Assembly: GCF_001074975.1 (NCBI RefSeq)
Contig: NZ_JUUO01000006.1
Coordinates: 1 to 33,732 of the forward strand
Reading direction: 5' to 3'
Origin: Streptococcus pseudopneumoniae
GTDB taxonomy: Bacteria; Bacillota; Bacilli; Lactobacillales; Streptococcaceae
Length of the DNA: 33,732 bases
Below the pieces are notes generated by a model that saw only the letters and a list, made by a program, of their open reading frames with translations, searched no databases and had not been told where the DNA came from. The translations under genes and the position numbers were made by a program. Positions 17,296 to 24,231 of the stretch are shown in pieces (within the stretch, counting starts at the first letter, position 1; each line of letters starts with the position of its first letter).

Positions 17296-17532
17296 TAGAA
17301 TTTCTTTAGGAAACTTAGTTCAGAACACATGATATATCGAAGAAAGATTTAGCATCTATGTCAAATGGAAAATAGCAATTGATCTTGTTTTTAGCAGATT
17401 AGAGAATATTTTTGGTGTGCTCAGAGTGTGTGTTAGAGACAAGTAGGCCAGCGTAGTAGAGATAGGACTCATTTTCATGAGCATGGATTTTACAATATTG
17501 TTCAAGAATTCAATCTACAAATCAGCTATTCA
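17296..17532. other. Intergenic stretch without an intact gene
   Basis: Apart from one decayed coding remnant on the minus strand (17399-17509), I see no complete gene, promoter or RNA here. The sequence is AT-rich and lies between the BOX element and the strong terminator. Confidence 0.5.
17399..17509 (-). pseudogene. Decayed coding fragment
   Basis: A 36-codon open stretch between stops reads ILEQYCKIHAHENESYLYYA and then GLLVSNTHSEHTKN, a composition typical of real protein. It has no start codon, and the neighbouring frames continue for only a few plausible codons. I read it as the worn fragment of a lost gene, family unknown. Confidence 0.3.
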
Positions 17533-17590
17533 AAAACCGCACAGTAATTTCAGATTGATGTGAGCAAAGCTGAAATTACTGTGCGGTTTT
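17533..17590. terminator. Strong bidirectional terminator
   Basis: A perfect 21-bp inverted repeat: the left arm (17533-17553) begins AAAACCGCACAG and the right arm (17570-17590) ends CTGTGCGGTTTT, with a 16-nt loop. A-run and T-run flank it. It probably ends rlmB transcription from the right. Confidence 0.9.
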
Positions 17591-17620
17591 ATTTAGAATC
17601 TAGTTTTTGTACAGCCTCTT

Positions 17621-18349
17621 TTATAGTCTATTTCGGAAAACTTCGTACATGAGAATAGCTGCAGCAACACTGGCATTAAGGCTTTGAACATGTCCATTCA
17701 TAGGAATGGTAATCATTTCATCCACCTGTTTTTTGATGTTGCTAGAGATGCCTTTTCCTTCATTTCCGATGATGAGGGCAATTTTCCCTTTTGTATTCCA
17801 CTTGTGGCAAGGAGTCCCATTCATATCCGTTCCAAAGGTCCAGAATCCTTCATCCTTGAGTTTGTCCAGAGTTTGGCTTAGATTGGTCACTCGGGCGATG
17901 GGAACGTGCTCAATAGCACCTGTGGCTATTTTGGCAACGACAGGAGTAACTCCGACAGCACGGTGCTTGGGAATGATGACACCTGAAACATTGGTTGCAT
18001 CGGCGGTTCTTAAGATGGATCCTAAGTTGTGAGGATCAGTTAAGCCATCCAGAATCAATAGAAGTGGATTTTCTTCTTGGCGTGTTTTGGCAAGGATCTG
18101 ATCCAGCTCACTATAGGCAAATTCGGACACTCGTAGAACAAAACCTTGGTGGACAGCACCTTCAGTCATTTCAGAGAGGGATTTTTTTGAAGTCCAAGAA
18201 ATGGACACCTTTTTTTCTGTAGCCAGTTCTTTGACTTTCTCAACATTCTTACCTCGGAGATCTTCTTGGAGGTAGAGTTTGTTTCCCGTGTTTGCAAGGA
18301 GGGCTTCGGTAACGGCGTGGACGCCATAGACAATATCATTTGTTTTCAT
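17621..18349 (-). CDS. rlmB: 23S rRNA 2'-O-ribose methyltransferase RlmB (TrmH family)
   Basis: A SPOUT-fold methyltransferase of 242 residues, annotated as RlmB/TrmH family in streptococci, which methylates a ribose in 23S rRNA (G2251 in E. coli). The N-terminal substrate-binding part (IVYGVHAVTEALL) is followed by the three SpoU motifs: NLGSILRTADA, ALIIGNEGKGIS and IPMNGHVQSLNASVAAAI, which form the knot binding S-adenosylmethionine. The start is ATG 18349; a perfect -10 lies 6 nt before it, so the message is probably leaderless. The exact rRNA target in this organism is not shown by the sequence. Confidence 0.9.
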   Translation of the reverse strand: MKTNDIVYGVHAVTEALLANTGNKLYLQEDLRGKNVEKVKELATEKKVSISWTSKKSLSEMTEGAVHQGFVLRVSEFAYSELDQILAKTRQEENPLLLILDGLTDPHNLGSILRTADATNVSGVIIPKHRAVGVTPVVAKIATGAIEHVPIARVTNLSQTLDKLKDEGFWTFGTDMNGTPCHKWNTKGKIALIIGNEGKGISSNIKKQVDEMITIPMNGHVQSLNASVAAAILMYEVFRNRL

Positions 18350-18355
18350 GCCTCT

Positions 18356-18364
18356 ATTATAACA
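18356..18364 (-). promoter_or_regulatory. Extended -10 promoter of rlmB (leaderless start)
   Basis: Minus-strand TGTTATAAT (hexamer TATAAT 18361-18356) ends 6 nt before the rlmB ATG, so transcription should start at the A of ATG. A possible -35, TTGCAA (18382-18377), has a 15-nt spacer and lies in the loop of the def terminator. Confidence 0.65.
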
Positions 18365-18370
18365 CAAAAC

Positions 18371-18386
18371 CCCGTCTTGCAACGGG
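18371..18386 (-). terminator. Terminator of def, overlapping the rlmB promoter
   Basis: CCCGT and ACGGG pair around a 6-nt loop. On the minus strand GTTTTG follows; on the plus strand ATTTTTTT follows. It lies in the gap between def and rlmB and shares bases with the possible -35 of rlmB. Confidence 0.65.
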
Positions 18387-18392
18387 ATTTTT

Positions 18393-19004
18393 TTATTCCA
18401 GAATCAGTAAACCATCTTTAACTTCAAATGGGCCTTTTTCATTGATACGATCGTAAAACATGATTCCGTTGATGTGGTCAATTTCATGCTGAACAACGAT
18501 GGAGTTGTAGCCTTTAAGTTTGATGCGGTGTTTTTCCCCATCCTTGTCAAAGTAGTCAACAGTGACGCGAGCATGGCGCACCACATAGCCAGGCACGTTG
18601 CGGTCAACAGACAGACAACCTTCTCCTTCACCAAGAGCAGCGTCTTGAACAGAGTGAGAGACGATTTTTGGATTGTACATAATGGCTTGCAAATCGTAGG
18701 CTTCTTGTGGAGTTTCGCCTTCTTCAACAATATTAGGCACCAAAACCGCGATAATGCGTTTTGAGATATCTAACTGGGGGGCAGCAAGTCCAACACCACC
18801 GCGGAGTCCCATTTTTTCAGCCATGACAGGATCTTGGGAGTGTTTCAGGAATTGCATCATCTTTTCTCCAAGGATGATTTCCTGGTCAGATAGGGGGAAA
18901 GTGACTTCCTCAGCAACCGTGCGTAGAGTAGGGTTCCCCTCGCGGATAATATCGTTCATATCAATTAAGTGAGCAGCTTTTGTAATACGTTCTATTGCAG
19001 ACAT
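18393..19004 (-). CDS. def: Peptide deformylase
   Basis: Def removes the formyl group from the N-terminal methionine of new proteins, using a metal ion. The 203-residue protein has the three family motifs: [18 protein letters not shown] (metal-binding Cys) and [12 protein letters not shown] (metal-binding His pair and catalytic Glu). It is the longer type 2 deformylase of Gram-positive bacteria. I take ATG 19004 ([14 protein letters not shown]) as start because GAAAGGAGAG lies just upstream; the frame is open to 19061. It is followed by a terminator and then rlmB in the same direction. Confidence 0.97.
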   Translation of the reverse strand: MSAIERITKAAHLIDMNDIIREGNPTLRTVAEEVTFPLSDQEIILGEKMMQFLKHSQDPVMAEKMGLRGGVGLAAPQLDISKRIIAVLVPNIVEEGETPQEAYDLQAIMYNPKIVSHSVQDAALGEGEGCLSVDRNVPGYVVRHARVTVDYFDKDGEKHRIKLKGYNSIVVQHEIDHINGIMFYDRINEKGPFEVKDGLLILE

Positions 19005-19129
19005 TTTCTCTCCTTTCATTACCTCTACATGATAACACAAAATGACAAGGATTGAAAGCATTAAGGCATCTAGCTTATATAGAAAATGCCTAGCAGGTTC
19101 GATTCAGTTGTGAAAGAATTACTTATCTG

Positions 19130-19138
19130 TGATATAAT
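19130..19138 (+). promoter_or_regulatory. Extended -10 promoter of the CapA-HAD-SGNH operon
   Basis: TGATATAAT (hexamer 19133-19138) is a consensus extended -10. A possible -35, TTGTGA, stands 19 nt upstream, which is long. It precedes the CapA-like gene and probably the two genes after it. Confidence 0.65.
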
Positions 19139-19178
19139 AAAAAGAAAAGGCTTGCATTAGAAAGTAGGGAGAATGAAG

Positions 19179-20504
19179 ATGCAAAGAAGACAAGATAGAC
19201 ATAAATGTGGACCAGTTTTTCATTTTGTGAGAGGTTTTGTAAACTTTTTTAGGAGTTATCGCAAATGGAGTAATAAGGGCTTTGTGGCGATACTCTTGCT
19301 AGCGGTTGCTTTATCAATGGGCTTGGTCTTGTTGTTTGAAAGTTTCCAAGGCATGCCTCTGACCAGTCAAAAAAAGGATGCTATTTCTCAAGAAGCAAAT
19401 AAGACGAATCAAAATTCTAAAGATCAGGAAGTGGAAAAAACTGCTAGAATTATGGCCCATGGTGATTTGCTTTATCATGATATTCTTTACTTTTCAGCAA
19501 AAAAGGATGATGGAACGTATGATTTTCATGAGAATTTTGAGTATGTGACACCTTGGCTTAAGCAGGCAGACTTGGCTATTGGTGACTTTGAAGGAACCAT
19601 TAATCAGGATCATTATTTAGCAGGTTATCCTCTCTTTAATGCTCCTGCTGAAGTTATGGATGCCATTAAGGATGCAGGTTATCATGTTCTAGATTTGGCT
19701 CATAATCATATTTTGGATTCGCAAATTGAAGGAGTTATTTCAACGGCAAATTCTATCGAAAAAGCAGGAATAACACCAATTGGAGTTTATACGCACGAGC
19801 CACGTGATCAGGCTCCGCTGGTTATTAAGGAAGTGAATGGTATTAAGGTTGCACTTTTGGCTTATTCTTATGGATTTAATGGAATTGAGCAAAATATTTC
19901 TCAGGAGGATTATAATCACTATCTTTCAGATTTAGATGAGAATAAAATGAAGGCTGAAATTGAACGGGCAGAGAAGGAAGCAGACATCACCATTATCATG
20001 CCACAAATGGGTGTTGAATATCGCATAGAACCGACTGAAGAGCAAAAAGTTCTATATCACAAGATGATCGATTGGGGAGCTGATATTATCTTTGGAGGGC
20101 ACCCTCACGTAGTTGAACCATCTGAAACGGTTGAAAAAGATGGGGACAAGAAACTCATTATCTATTCAATGGGGAACTTCATTTCAAATCAACGGATTGA
20201 GACAATGGAAGGAGTAGAAAATGCTAAGTGGACTGAACGTGGCGTGCTCATGGATGTGACCATTAAGAAGAAGGATGGAAAAACAACTATCGGAACAGCT
20301 AAAGCTCATCCTACTTGGGTCCATCGAACACCAAAGGGAACTTTTTCACCAGAAGGATATCCCCTATATCATTATCAAACTTATATCTTAGAAGATTTTA
20401 TCGAGGGTGGTAGTCATCGTGACCAGTTAGATGGAGCGACTAAGGAACGAATTGATACAGCCTATAAAGAAATGAATGAACATGTGGGATTGAAGTGGGA
20501 CTAG
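19179..20504 (+). CDS. CapA-family protein (PGA capsule synthesis-like)
   Basis: A 441-residue membrane-anchored protein: a basic N-terminus, one membrane helix (about 36-57, GFVAILLLAVALSMGLVLLF), a charged linker and an extracellular CapA/PgsA domain of the metallophosphatase fold. Visible motifs are ARIMAHGDLLYH, LAIGDFEGTI, LDLAHNHILD and IIFGGHPHVVEP, with probable metal-binding Asp, Asn and His. In Bacillus such proteins help make or attach poly-gamma-glutamate; no other cap genes are near, so a polyglutamate role here is unlikely and the true substrate is unknown. I choose ATG 19179 over 19173 because GGGAG is spaced 7 nt from it. Confidence 0.85.
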   Translation: MQRRQDRHKCGPVFHFVRGFVNFFRSYRKWSNKGFVAILLLAVALSMGLVLLFESFQGMPLTSQKKDAISQEANKTNQNSKDQEVEKTARIMAHGDLLYHDILYFSAKKDDGTYDFHENFEYVTPWLKQADLAIGDFEGTINQDHYLAGYPLFNAPAEVMDAIKDAGYHVLDLAHNHILDSQIEGVISTANSIEKAGITPIGVYTHEPRDQAPLVIKEVNGIKVALLAYSYGFNGIEQNISQEDYNHYLSDLDENKMKAEIERAEKEADITIIMPQMGVEYRIEPTEEQKVLYHKMIDWGADIIFGGHPHVVEPSETVEKDGDKKLIIYSMGNFISNQRIETMEGVENAKWTERGVLMDVTIKKKDGKTTIGTAKAHPTWVHRTPKGTFSPEGYPLYHYQTYILEDFIEGGSHRDQLDGATKERIDTAYKEMNEHVGLKWD

Positions 20505-20525
20505 CTTGAATCCAGAGGAAAGTAA

Positions 20526-21353
20526 ATGACGATTAAGGTAATTGCGACAGATATGGATGGGACCTTGCTGGATGCTAGAGGCCAGCTTGATCTCCCACGA
20601 TTGGAAAAGATTTTAGATCAGTTGGATCAAAGGGGGATTCGTTTTGTCATCGCGACGGGCAATGAAATTCACCGCATGAGGCAACTACTGGAGCACTTGG
20701 TGGATCGAGTGGTTTTGGTTGTTGCCAATGGTGCTCGTATTTTTGAAAACAATGAACTGATTCAGGCTCAGACTTGGGATGATGCCATTGTCGATAAGGC
20801 TTTGGCTCATTTCGAGGGTCGAGCGTGTCAGGACCAGTTTGTTGTAACGGGGATGAAGGGTGGTTTCGTCAAAGAAGGTACGATTTTTACAGACCTTGAA
20901 AGTTTTATGACTCCGGAAATGATTGAACAATTCTACCAACGGATGCATTTTGTGGATGAATTAACCTCTGACCTCTTTGGTGGTGTGCTCAAGATGAGTA
21001 TGGTTGTTGGTGAGGAACGTTTGAGTTCGGTTTTGGAAGAAATCAATAATCTTTTTGATGGCCGTGTTCGAGCTGTATCGAGTGGCTATAGTTGCATTGA
21101 TATCCTCCAAGCTGGGATTCATAAAGCATGGGGCTTAGAAGAATTACTCAAGCGTTGGGACTTGAGCCCCCAACAAATCATGGCTTTTGGTGACAGTGAA
21201 AACGATGTTGAAATGCTGGAAATGGCCGGGATGGCCTATGCGATGGAAAATGCTGATGAGAAAGCCAAAGCTGTGGCGAATGCTCTAGCGCCAGCCAACA
21301 GCCAAGGCGGAGTTTATCAAGTCTTGGAAAACTGGTTAGAAAAAGGAGAATGA
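20526..21353 (+). CDS. HAD-family sugar-phosphatase-like hydrolase (Cof type)
   Basis: A 275-residue cytosolic phosphatase of the Cof/YidA type of HAD hydrolases. Motif I is ATDMDGTLLD (nucleophile Asp 9), motif II is FVIATGN, and the late motifs are GIHKAWGLEEL (Lys) and MAFGDSENDVEML (metal-binding Asp). A type II cap lies between. The natural substrate cannot be told from sequence; relatives act on sugar phosphates or flavin nucleotides. It has a GAGGAAAG ribosome binding site and lies between the CapA-like gene (21 nt) and the SGNH hydrolase gene (1 nt), so is co-transcribed. Confidence 0.92.
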   Translation: MTIKVIATDMDGTLLDARGQLDLPRLEKILDQLDQRGIRFVIATGNEIHRMRQLLEHLVDRVVLVVANGARIFENNELIQAQTWDDAIVDKALAHFEGRACQDQFVVTGMKGGFVKEGTIFTDLESFMTPEMIEQFYQRMHFVDELTSDLFGGVLKMSMVVGEERLSSVLEEINNLFDGRVRAVSSGYSCIDILQAGIHKAWGLEELLKRWDLSPQQIMAFGDSENDVEMLEMAGMAYAMENADEKAKAVANALAPANSQGGVYQVLENWLEKGE

Positions 21354-21354
21354 A

Positions 21355-21990
21355 GTGGCAGTACAGTTATTAGAAAATTGGCTCCTAAAGGAACAAGGTA
21401 AAATTCAAACCAAGTATCGTCACCTAAATCAAGTTTCTGTTGTTGAACCAGACATTCTTTTTATTGGGGATTCCATTGTCGAGTATTATCCTATACAGGA
21501 GCTATTTGGAACTTCGAAGACGATTGTCAATCGAGGCATTCGAGGTTATCAGACAGGACTGTTATTAGAGAATCTGGATGCGCATCTATACGGTGGGGCG
21601 GTAGATAAAATTGTCCTTTTGATTGGGACAAATGATATCGGAAAAGATGTGCCTGTAAATGAGGCTCTCAATAATCTCGAAGCTATCATACAGTCTATTG
21701 CTCGCGATTATCCATTGACTGAGATGAAATTGCTTTCTATTTTGCCAGTCAATGAGGGAGAGGAGTACAAGCAGACAGTTTATATCCGCACAAATGAAAA
21801 AATTCAGAACTGGAATCAAGCCTATCAAGAGCTTGCTTCTGCCTATATGCAGGTAGAATTTGTGCCAGTTTTTGATAGTTTGACAGACCAGGCAGGCCAA
21901 CTCAAAAAAGAATATACAACTGATGGGTTGCACCTTAGTATTACTGGTTACCAGGTTTTGACCAAATCCTTGAAAGCCTATCTTTTGTAG
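21355..21990 (+). CDS. SGNH/GDSL-family lipase or acetylhydrolase
   Basis: A 211-residue SGNH hydrolase. The four blocks are visible: ILFIGDSIVEYYP (catalytic Ser), NRGIRGYQT (Gly), LLIGTNDIG (Asn) and DGLHLSITGY (Asp and His). It lacks a signal peptide, so acts inside the cell. Similar pneumococcal proteins are annotated as PAF-acetylhydrolase-like or acyl hydrolases, but the substrate is not shown here. The start is GTG 21355, 1 nt after the HAD stop, with AAAGGAG upstream, giving tight coupling. Confidence 0.9.
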   Translation: MAVQLLENWLLKEQGKIQTKYRHLNQVSVVEPDILFIGDSIVEYYPIQELFGTSKTIVNRGIRGYQTGLLLENLDAHLYGGAVDKIVLLIGTNDIGKDVPVNEALNNLEAIIQSIARDYPLTEMKLLSILPVNEGEEYKQTVYIRTNEKIQNWNQAYQELASAYMQVEFVPVFDSLTDQAGQLKKEYTTDGLHLSITGYQVLTKSLKAYLL

Positions 21991-22006
21991 TTAGTTGATT
22001 TCTTTT

Positions 22007-22035
22007 TTGCATTTTTGACTTAGATAAGGTATAAT
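22007..22035 (+). promoter_or_regulatory. Promoter of ssrA
   Basis: TTGCAT (22007-22012), a 17-nt spacer and a perfect TATAAT (22030-22035) precede the tmRNA. Transcription should start near 22042, giving a short 5' extension that processing removes. Confidence 0.8.
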
Positions 22036-22051
22036 GGTTTTATTGTCTTTT

Positions 22052-22396
22052 GGGGTCGTTACGGATTCGACAGGCATTATGAGGCATATTTTGCGACTCG
22101 TGTGGCGACGTAAACGCTCAGTTAAATATAACTGCAAAAAATAATACTTCTTACGCTCTAGCTGCCTAAAAACCAGCAGGCGTGACCCGATTTGGATTGC
22201 TCGTGTTCAATGACAGGTCTTATTATTAGCGAGATACGATCAAGCCTTGTCTAGTGGCTTGATAAGAGATTGGTAGACTCGCAGTTTCTAGGCTTGAGTT
22301 ATGTGTCGAGGGACTGTTAAACTAATACATAACCTATGGTTGTAGACAAATATGTTGGCAGGTGTTTGGACGTGGGTTCGACTCCCACCGGCTCCA
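22052..22396 (+). ncRNA. ssrA: Transfer-messenger RNA
   Basis: tmRNA rescues stalled ribosomes and tags the unfinished protein for degradation. The tRNA-like halves are GGGGTCGTTACGGATTCGAC at the 5' end and GTGGGTTCGACTCCCACCGG then CTCCA at the 3' end, with encoded CCA. The tag frame is 22134-22169, beginning with GCA and ending GCC TAA, giving (A)KNNTSYALAA, the tag I know for pneumococcus-type streptococci. A terminator follows at 22429-22452. The mature ends are estimated from these tRNA-like sequences. Confidence 0.97.
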
Positions 22397-22399
22397 TTA

Positions 22400-22490
22400 T
22401 TCCTTTGCATTCTTTTGCATTCCTTGGTAAAACGTTGTTAAATCAACGTTTTTTATTTTTTTCTTTGGTATTCCTTGGTATTCTTTTGCG
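22400..22490. repeat. Two phased triplets of a 10-bp repeat after ssrA
   Basis: Six units of about TTCYTTKGYA occur in exact 10-bp register: 22400-22409, 22410-22419 and 22420-22429, then 22461-22470, 22471-22480 and 22481-22490. A terminator hairpin separates the triplets. Helically phased short repeats beside the 3' end of ssrA look like arm-type sites of a tyrosine integrase, since ssrA is a common integration target, but no integrase gene is in the window. Confidence 0.6.
22429..22457 (+). terminator. Terminator of ssrA
   Basis: AAAACGTTG (22429-22437) pairs with CAACGTTTT (22444-22452) and a T-rich run follows. It lies between the two triplets of 10-bp repeats. Confidence 0.85.
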
Positions 22491-22496
22491 GAAAAG

Positions 22497-22520
22497 GGAG
22501 TCACAAAAGGAGTCACAAAA
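22497..22520. repeat. Tandem 12-bp repeat
   Basis: GGAGTCACAAAA occurs twice in tandem (22497-22508 and 22509-22520), directly before the licD2 terminator. It may belong with the neighbouring 10-bp array as part of an attachment site; this is a guess. Confidence 0.6.
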
Positions 22521-22537
22521 AGGAGGCGAACCTCCTT
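22520..22537 (-). terminator. Terminator of tacF-licD1-licD2 with UUCG loop
   Basis: On the minus strand AAGGAGG, TTCG and CCTCCTT form a perfect 7-bp hairpin with the very stable UUCG tetraloop, followed by TTTG. It lies about 70 nt past the licD2 stop codon. Confidence 0.85.
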
Positions 22538-22604
22538 AAAAATTAATATAATACTTAATTGCTTTTTGAAAACACTTGAGTATTAGTAGTTTGTATAGTC
22601 GCCC

Positions 22605-23417
22605 TCAATCAGTTTTGCGATAAGCTTTAATACTATGACTATACCATTCTTGCATTTCTTTTGATGGTGGTGTCATATAATCCCCGTACATCTGGGTTAA
22701 AAATTGGTCATATTTTTTAGGGACGGGCAACATACGGCCTTCAAACTCAGTTAAAATCAGTTCTTTAAAGGTATCAACTGGGAATATTTCTTTCATTCCT
22801 TCCTTACCAATTCCAATTCCCCCTTCATATTGAGGAGTGTTGGTTGCAGCATTTTTGACTAGTTGATCAATTTTCTTGTAAAAGTAGCGAGGATTGACAA
22901 ATCGGAGAGCGTACCAGCTACATAATCTAAGAAAATCTTTTAATTTGCTGTCGCCGTGAACTGCGCGTGATTTTTTGATATAAGCTAGTTGACGAAGGGC
23001 TACATACTTATAACTCTTGTCGACAATGCTCAAGTCTGTAAAGCGATCAATTGGGAAGACATCGATAAAGAGACTGGTGTCATGACGCTTGTACTTAACA
23101 TGGTCTTCGATAACAGTAGAAGTATCCAAAATCGATGCGAAATTATGGAAGTACCAAGAAGAAGTGTCGTAGGAGAGAACCTTATAACGTGGATGGTCTT
23201 CTTCCTCAATGATCTTCAATAAGCGCTCATAATCTTCACGATAAAGGGAAATATCAATATCATCATCCCAGGGAATCATGCCTTTGTGGCGGATAGCTCC
23301 AAGCATGGTTCCATAACTGAGAAAATAAGGAATATTATGTTTCTTACAAGTCTCATCAATATAATCTAGCAGGGCTAGTTGAATTTCTTTAATTTCTTCT
23401 TTTTCTAAATATTGCAT
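22605..23417 (-). CDS. licD2: Phosphocholine transferase LicD2
   Basis: LicD enzymes transfer phosphocholine from CDP-choline to GalNAc residues of teichoic-acid precursors. The 270-residue cytosolic protein has the family start (EIKEIQLALLDYIDETCKKH), the SYGTMLGAIRH loop and the metal-binding IPWDDDIDISL motif, then the conserved LFIDVFPIDRF. I start it at ATG 23417 (MQYLEKEE); GGAGG precedes and the licD1 stop is 1 nt away. It is the distal gene of the tacF operon. The numbering licD2 follows order after licD1 and my memory of the pneumococcal locus. It is intact. Confidence 0.9.
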   Translation of the reverse strand: MQYLEKEEIKEIQLALLDYIDETCKKHNIPYFLSYGTMLGAIRHKGMIPWDDDIDISLYREDYERLLKIIEEEDHPRYKVLSYDTSSWYFHNFASILDTSTVIEDHVKYKRHDTSLFIDVFPIDRFTDLSIVDKSYKYVALRQLAYIKKSRAVHGDSKLKDFLRLCSWYALRFVNPRYFYKKIDQLVKNAATNTPQYEGGIGIGKEGMKEIFPVDTFKELILTEFEGRMLPVPKKYDQFLTQMYGDYMTPPSKEMQEWYSHSIKAYRKTD

Positions 23418-23418
23418 C

Positions 23419-24222
23419 CTAATCCTCCAATTTGTAGGCATGAAATTCATGACTGTAGAAGCGTTTTTCTTCAGGTGGCAAGGTCATATAATCCCCATAA
23501 AATTGTGTCAAAATAGTATCATATTTTTCAGGTGCGGGAAGGCTTAAATTCTCAAAGGGTAAATCGATTGTTTTATCGAAGGTAGCACTTGGGAAGACTT
23601 CCTTTTCCTTAAATTTAGAAGGGATGAAAGCCATATACTGCCCATTTTCACGACTATATTTTTGAATTTCTTTCTCGATTTTATTTGCGAAATAACGAGG
23701 AGAAACAGGTCGAAGGAGCAACCAAAAGGCTGTTCGTATCCAATCTTTTAAAAGGCTGTCTTTATAGACAATATTTTTATGTTTACTGAAAGACAGAAGT
23801 TTGAAGCTTTCCAGTTTATAACAAGTATCAATGACCTTAGGATCATCAAAGCGATCCATAGGGAAAATATCGATAAAAACACCAGAATCATAGGTTTTTG
23901 TATTTCGAGTATCAATAATTTTAGTTGTACTGTCGGTTATTTTGATAAAGTTGTTAAAGTAGTTTTTATCAGTTTCTAAGGAAAGGAGCTTATACTTGCT
24001 TTTTTCCTTTTGAAAAATGTTTATAAATCGTTGGTAGTCTTCTCGAGGCATGGATAAATCAATATCGTCGTCCCAAGGGATAAAGCCTTGATGTCGAACT
24101 GCCCCAATCAGAGTCCCGTAGTTAATAATATAGTTGATATTGTGCTTTTTACAGAGAGTATCAATATAATCCAAAATTTCTAATTCAATTTGTTTGGCAT
24201 CTTCAATGGTTAGTTGTTTCAT
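23419..24222 (-). CDS. licD1: Phosphocholine transferase LicD1
   Basis: A 267-residue LicD protein, clearly a paralogue of the next gene: INYGTLIGAVRH, the metal-binding IPWDDDIDLSMP and VFIDIFPMDRF appear in the same order. It attaches phosphocholine to one of the two GalNAc positions in the repeating unit of teichoic acid. It is the middle gene of the operon (tacF ends 9 nt before, licD2 follows after 1 nt), so the flippase and both transferases are made together. The start is ATG 24222 with AGGAGTG upstream. Confidence 0.92.
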   Translation of the reverse strand: MKQLTIEDAKQIELEILDYIDTLCKKHNINYIINYGTLIGAVRHQGFIPWDDDIDLSMPREDYQRFINIFQKEKSKYKLLSLETDKNYFNNFIKITDSTTKIIDTRNTKTYDSGVFIDIFPMDRFDDPKVIDTCYKLESFKLLSFSKHKNIVYKDSLLKDWIRTAFWLLLRPVSPRYFANKIEKEIQKYSRENGQYMAFIPSKFKEKEVFPSATFDKTIDLPFENLSLPAPEKYDTILTQFYGDYMTLPPEEKRFYSHEFHAYKLED

Positions 24223-24231
24223 TCTACACTC

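Noticed and set aside
22336..22539. 67-codon open frame through the ssrA 3' end
   Set aside because: It reads through the tRNA-like end of tmRNA and its terminator, with no ribosome binding site.
22460..22604. Integrase gene remnant next to ssrA
   Set aside because: No frame on either strand reads like an integrase; only short repeats and the licD2 terminator are present.
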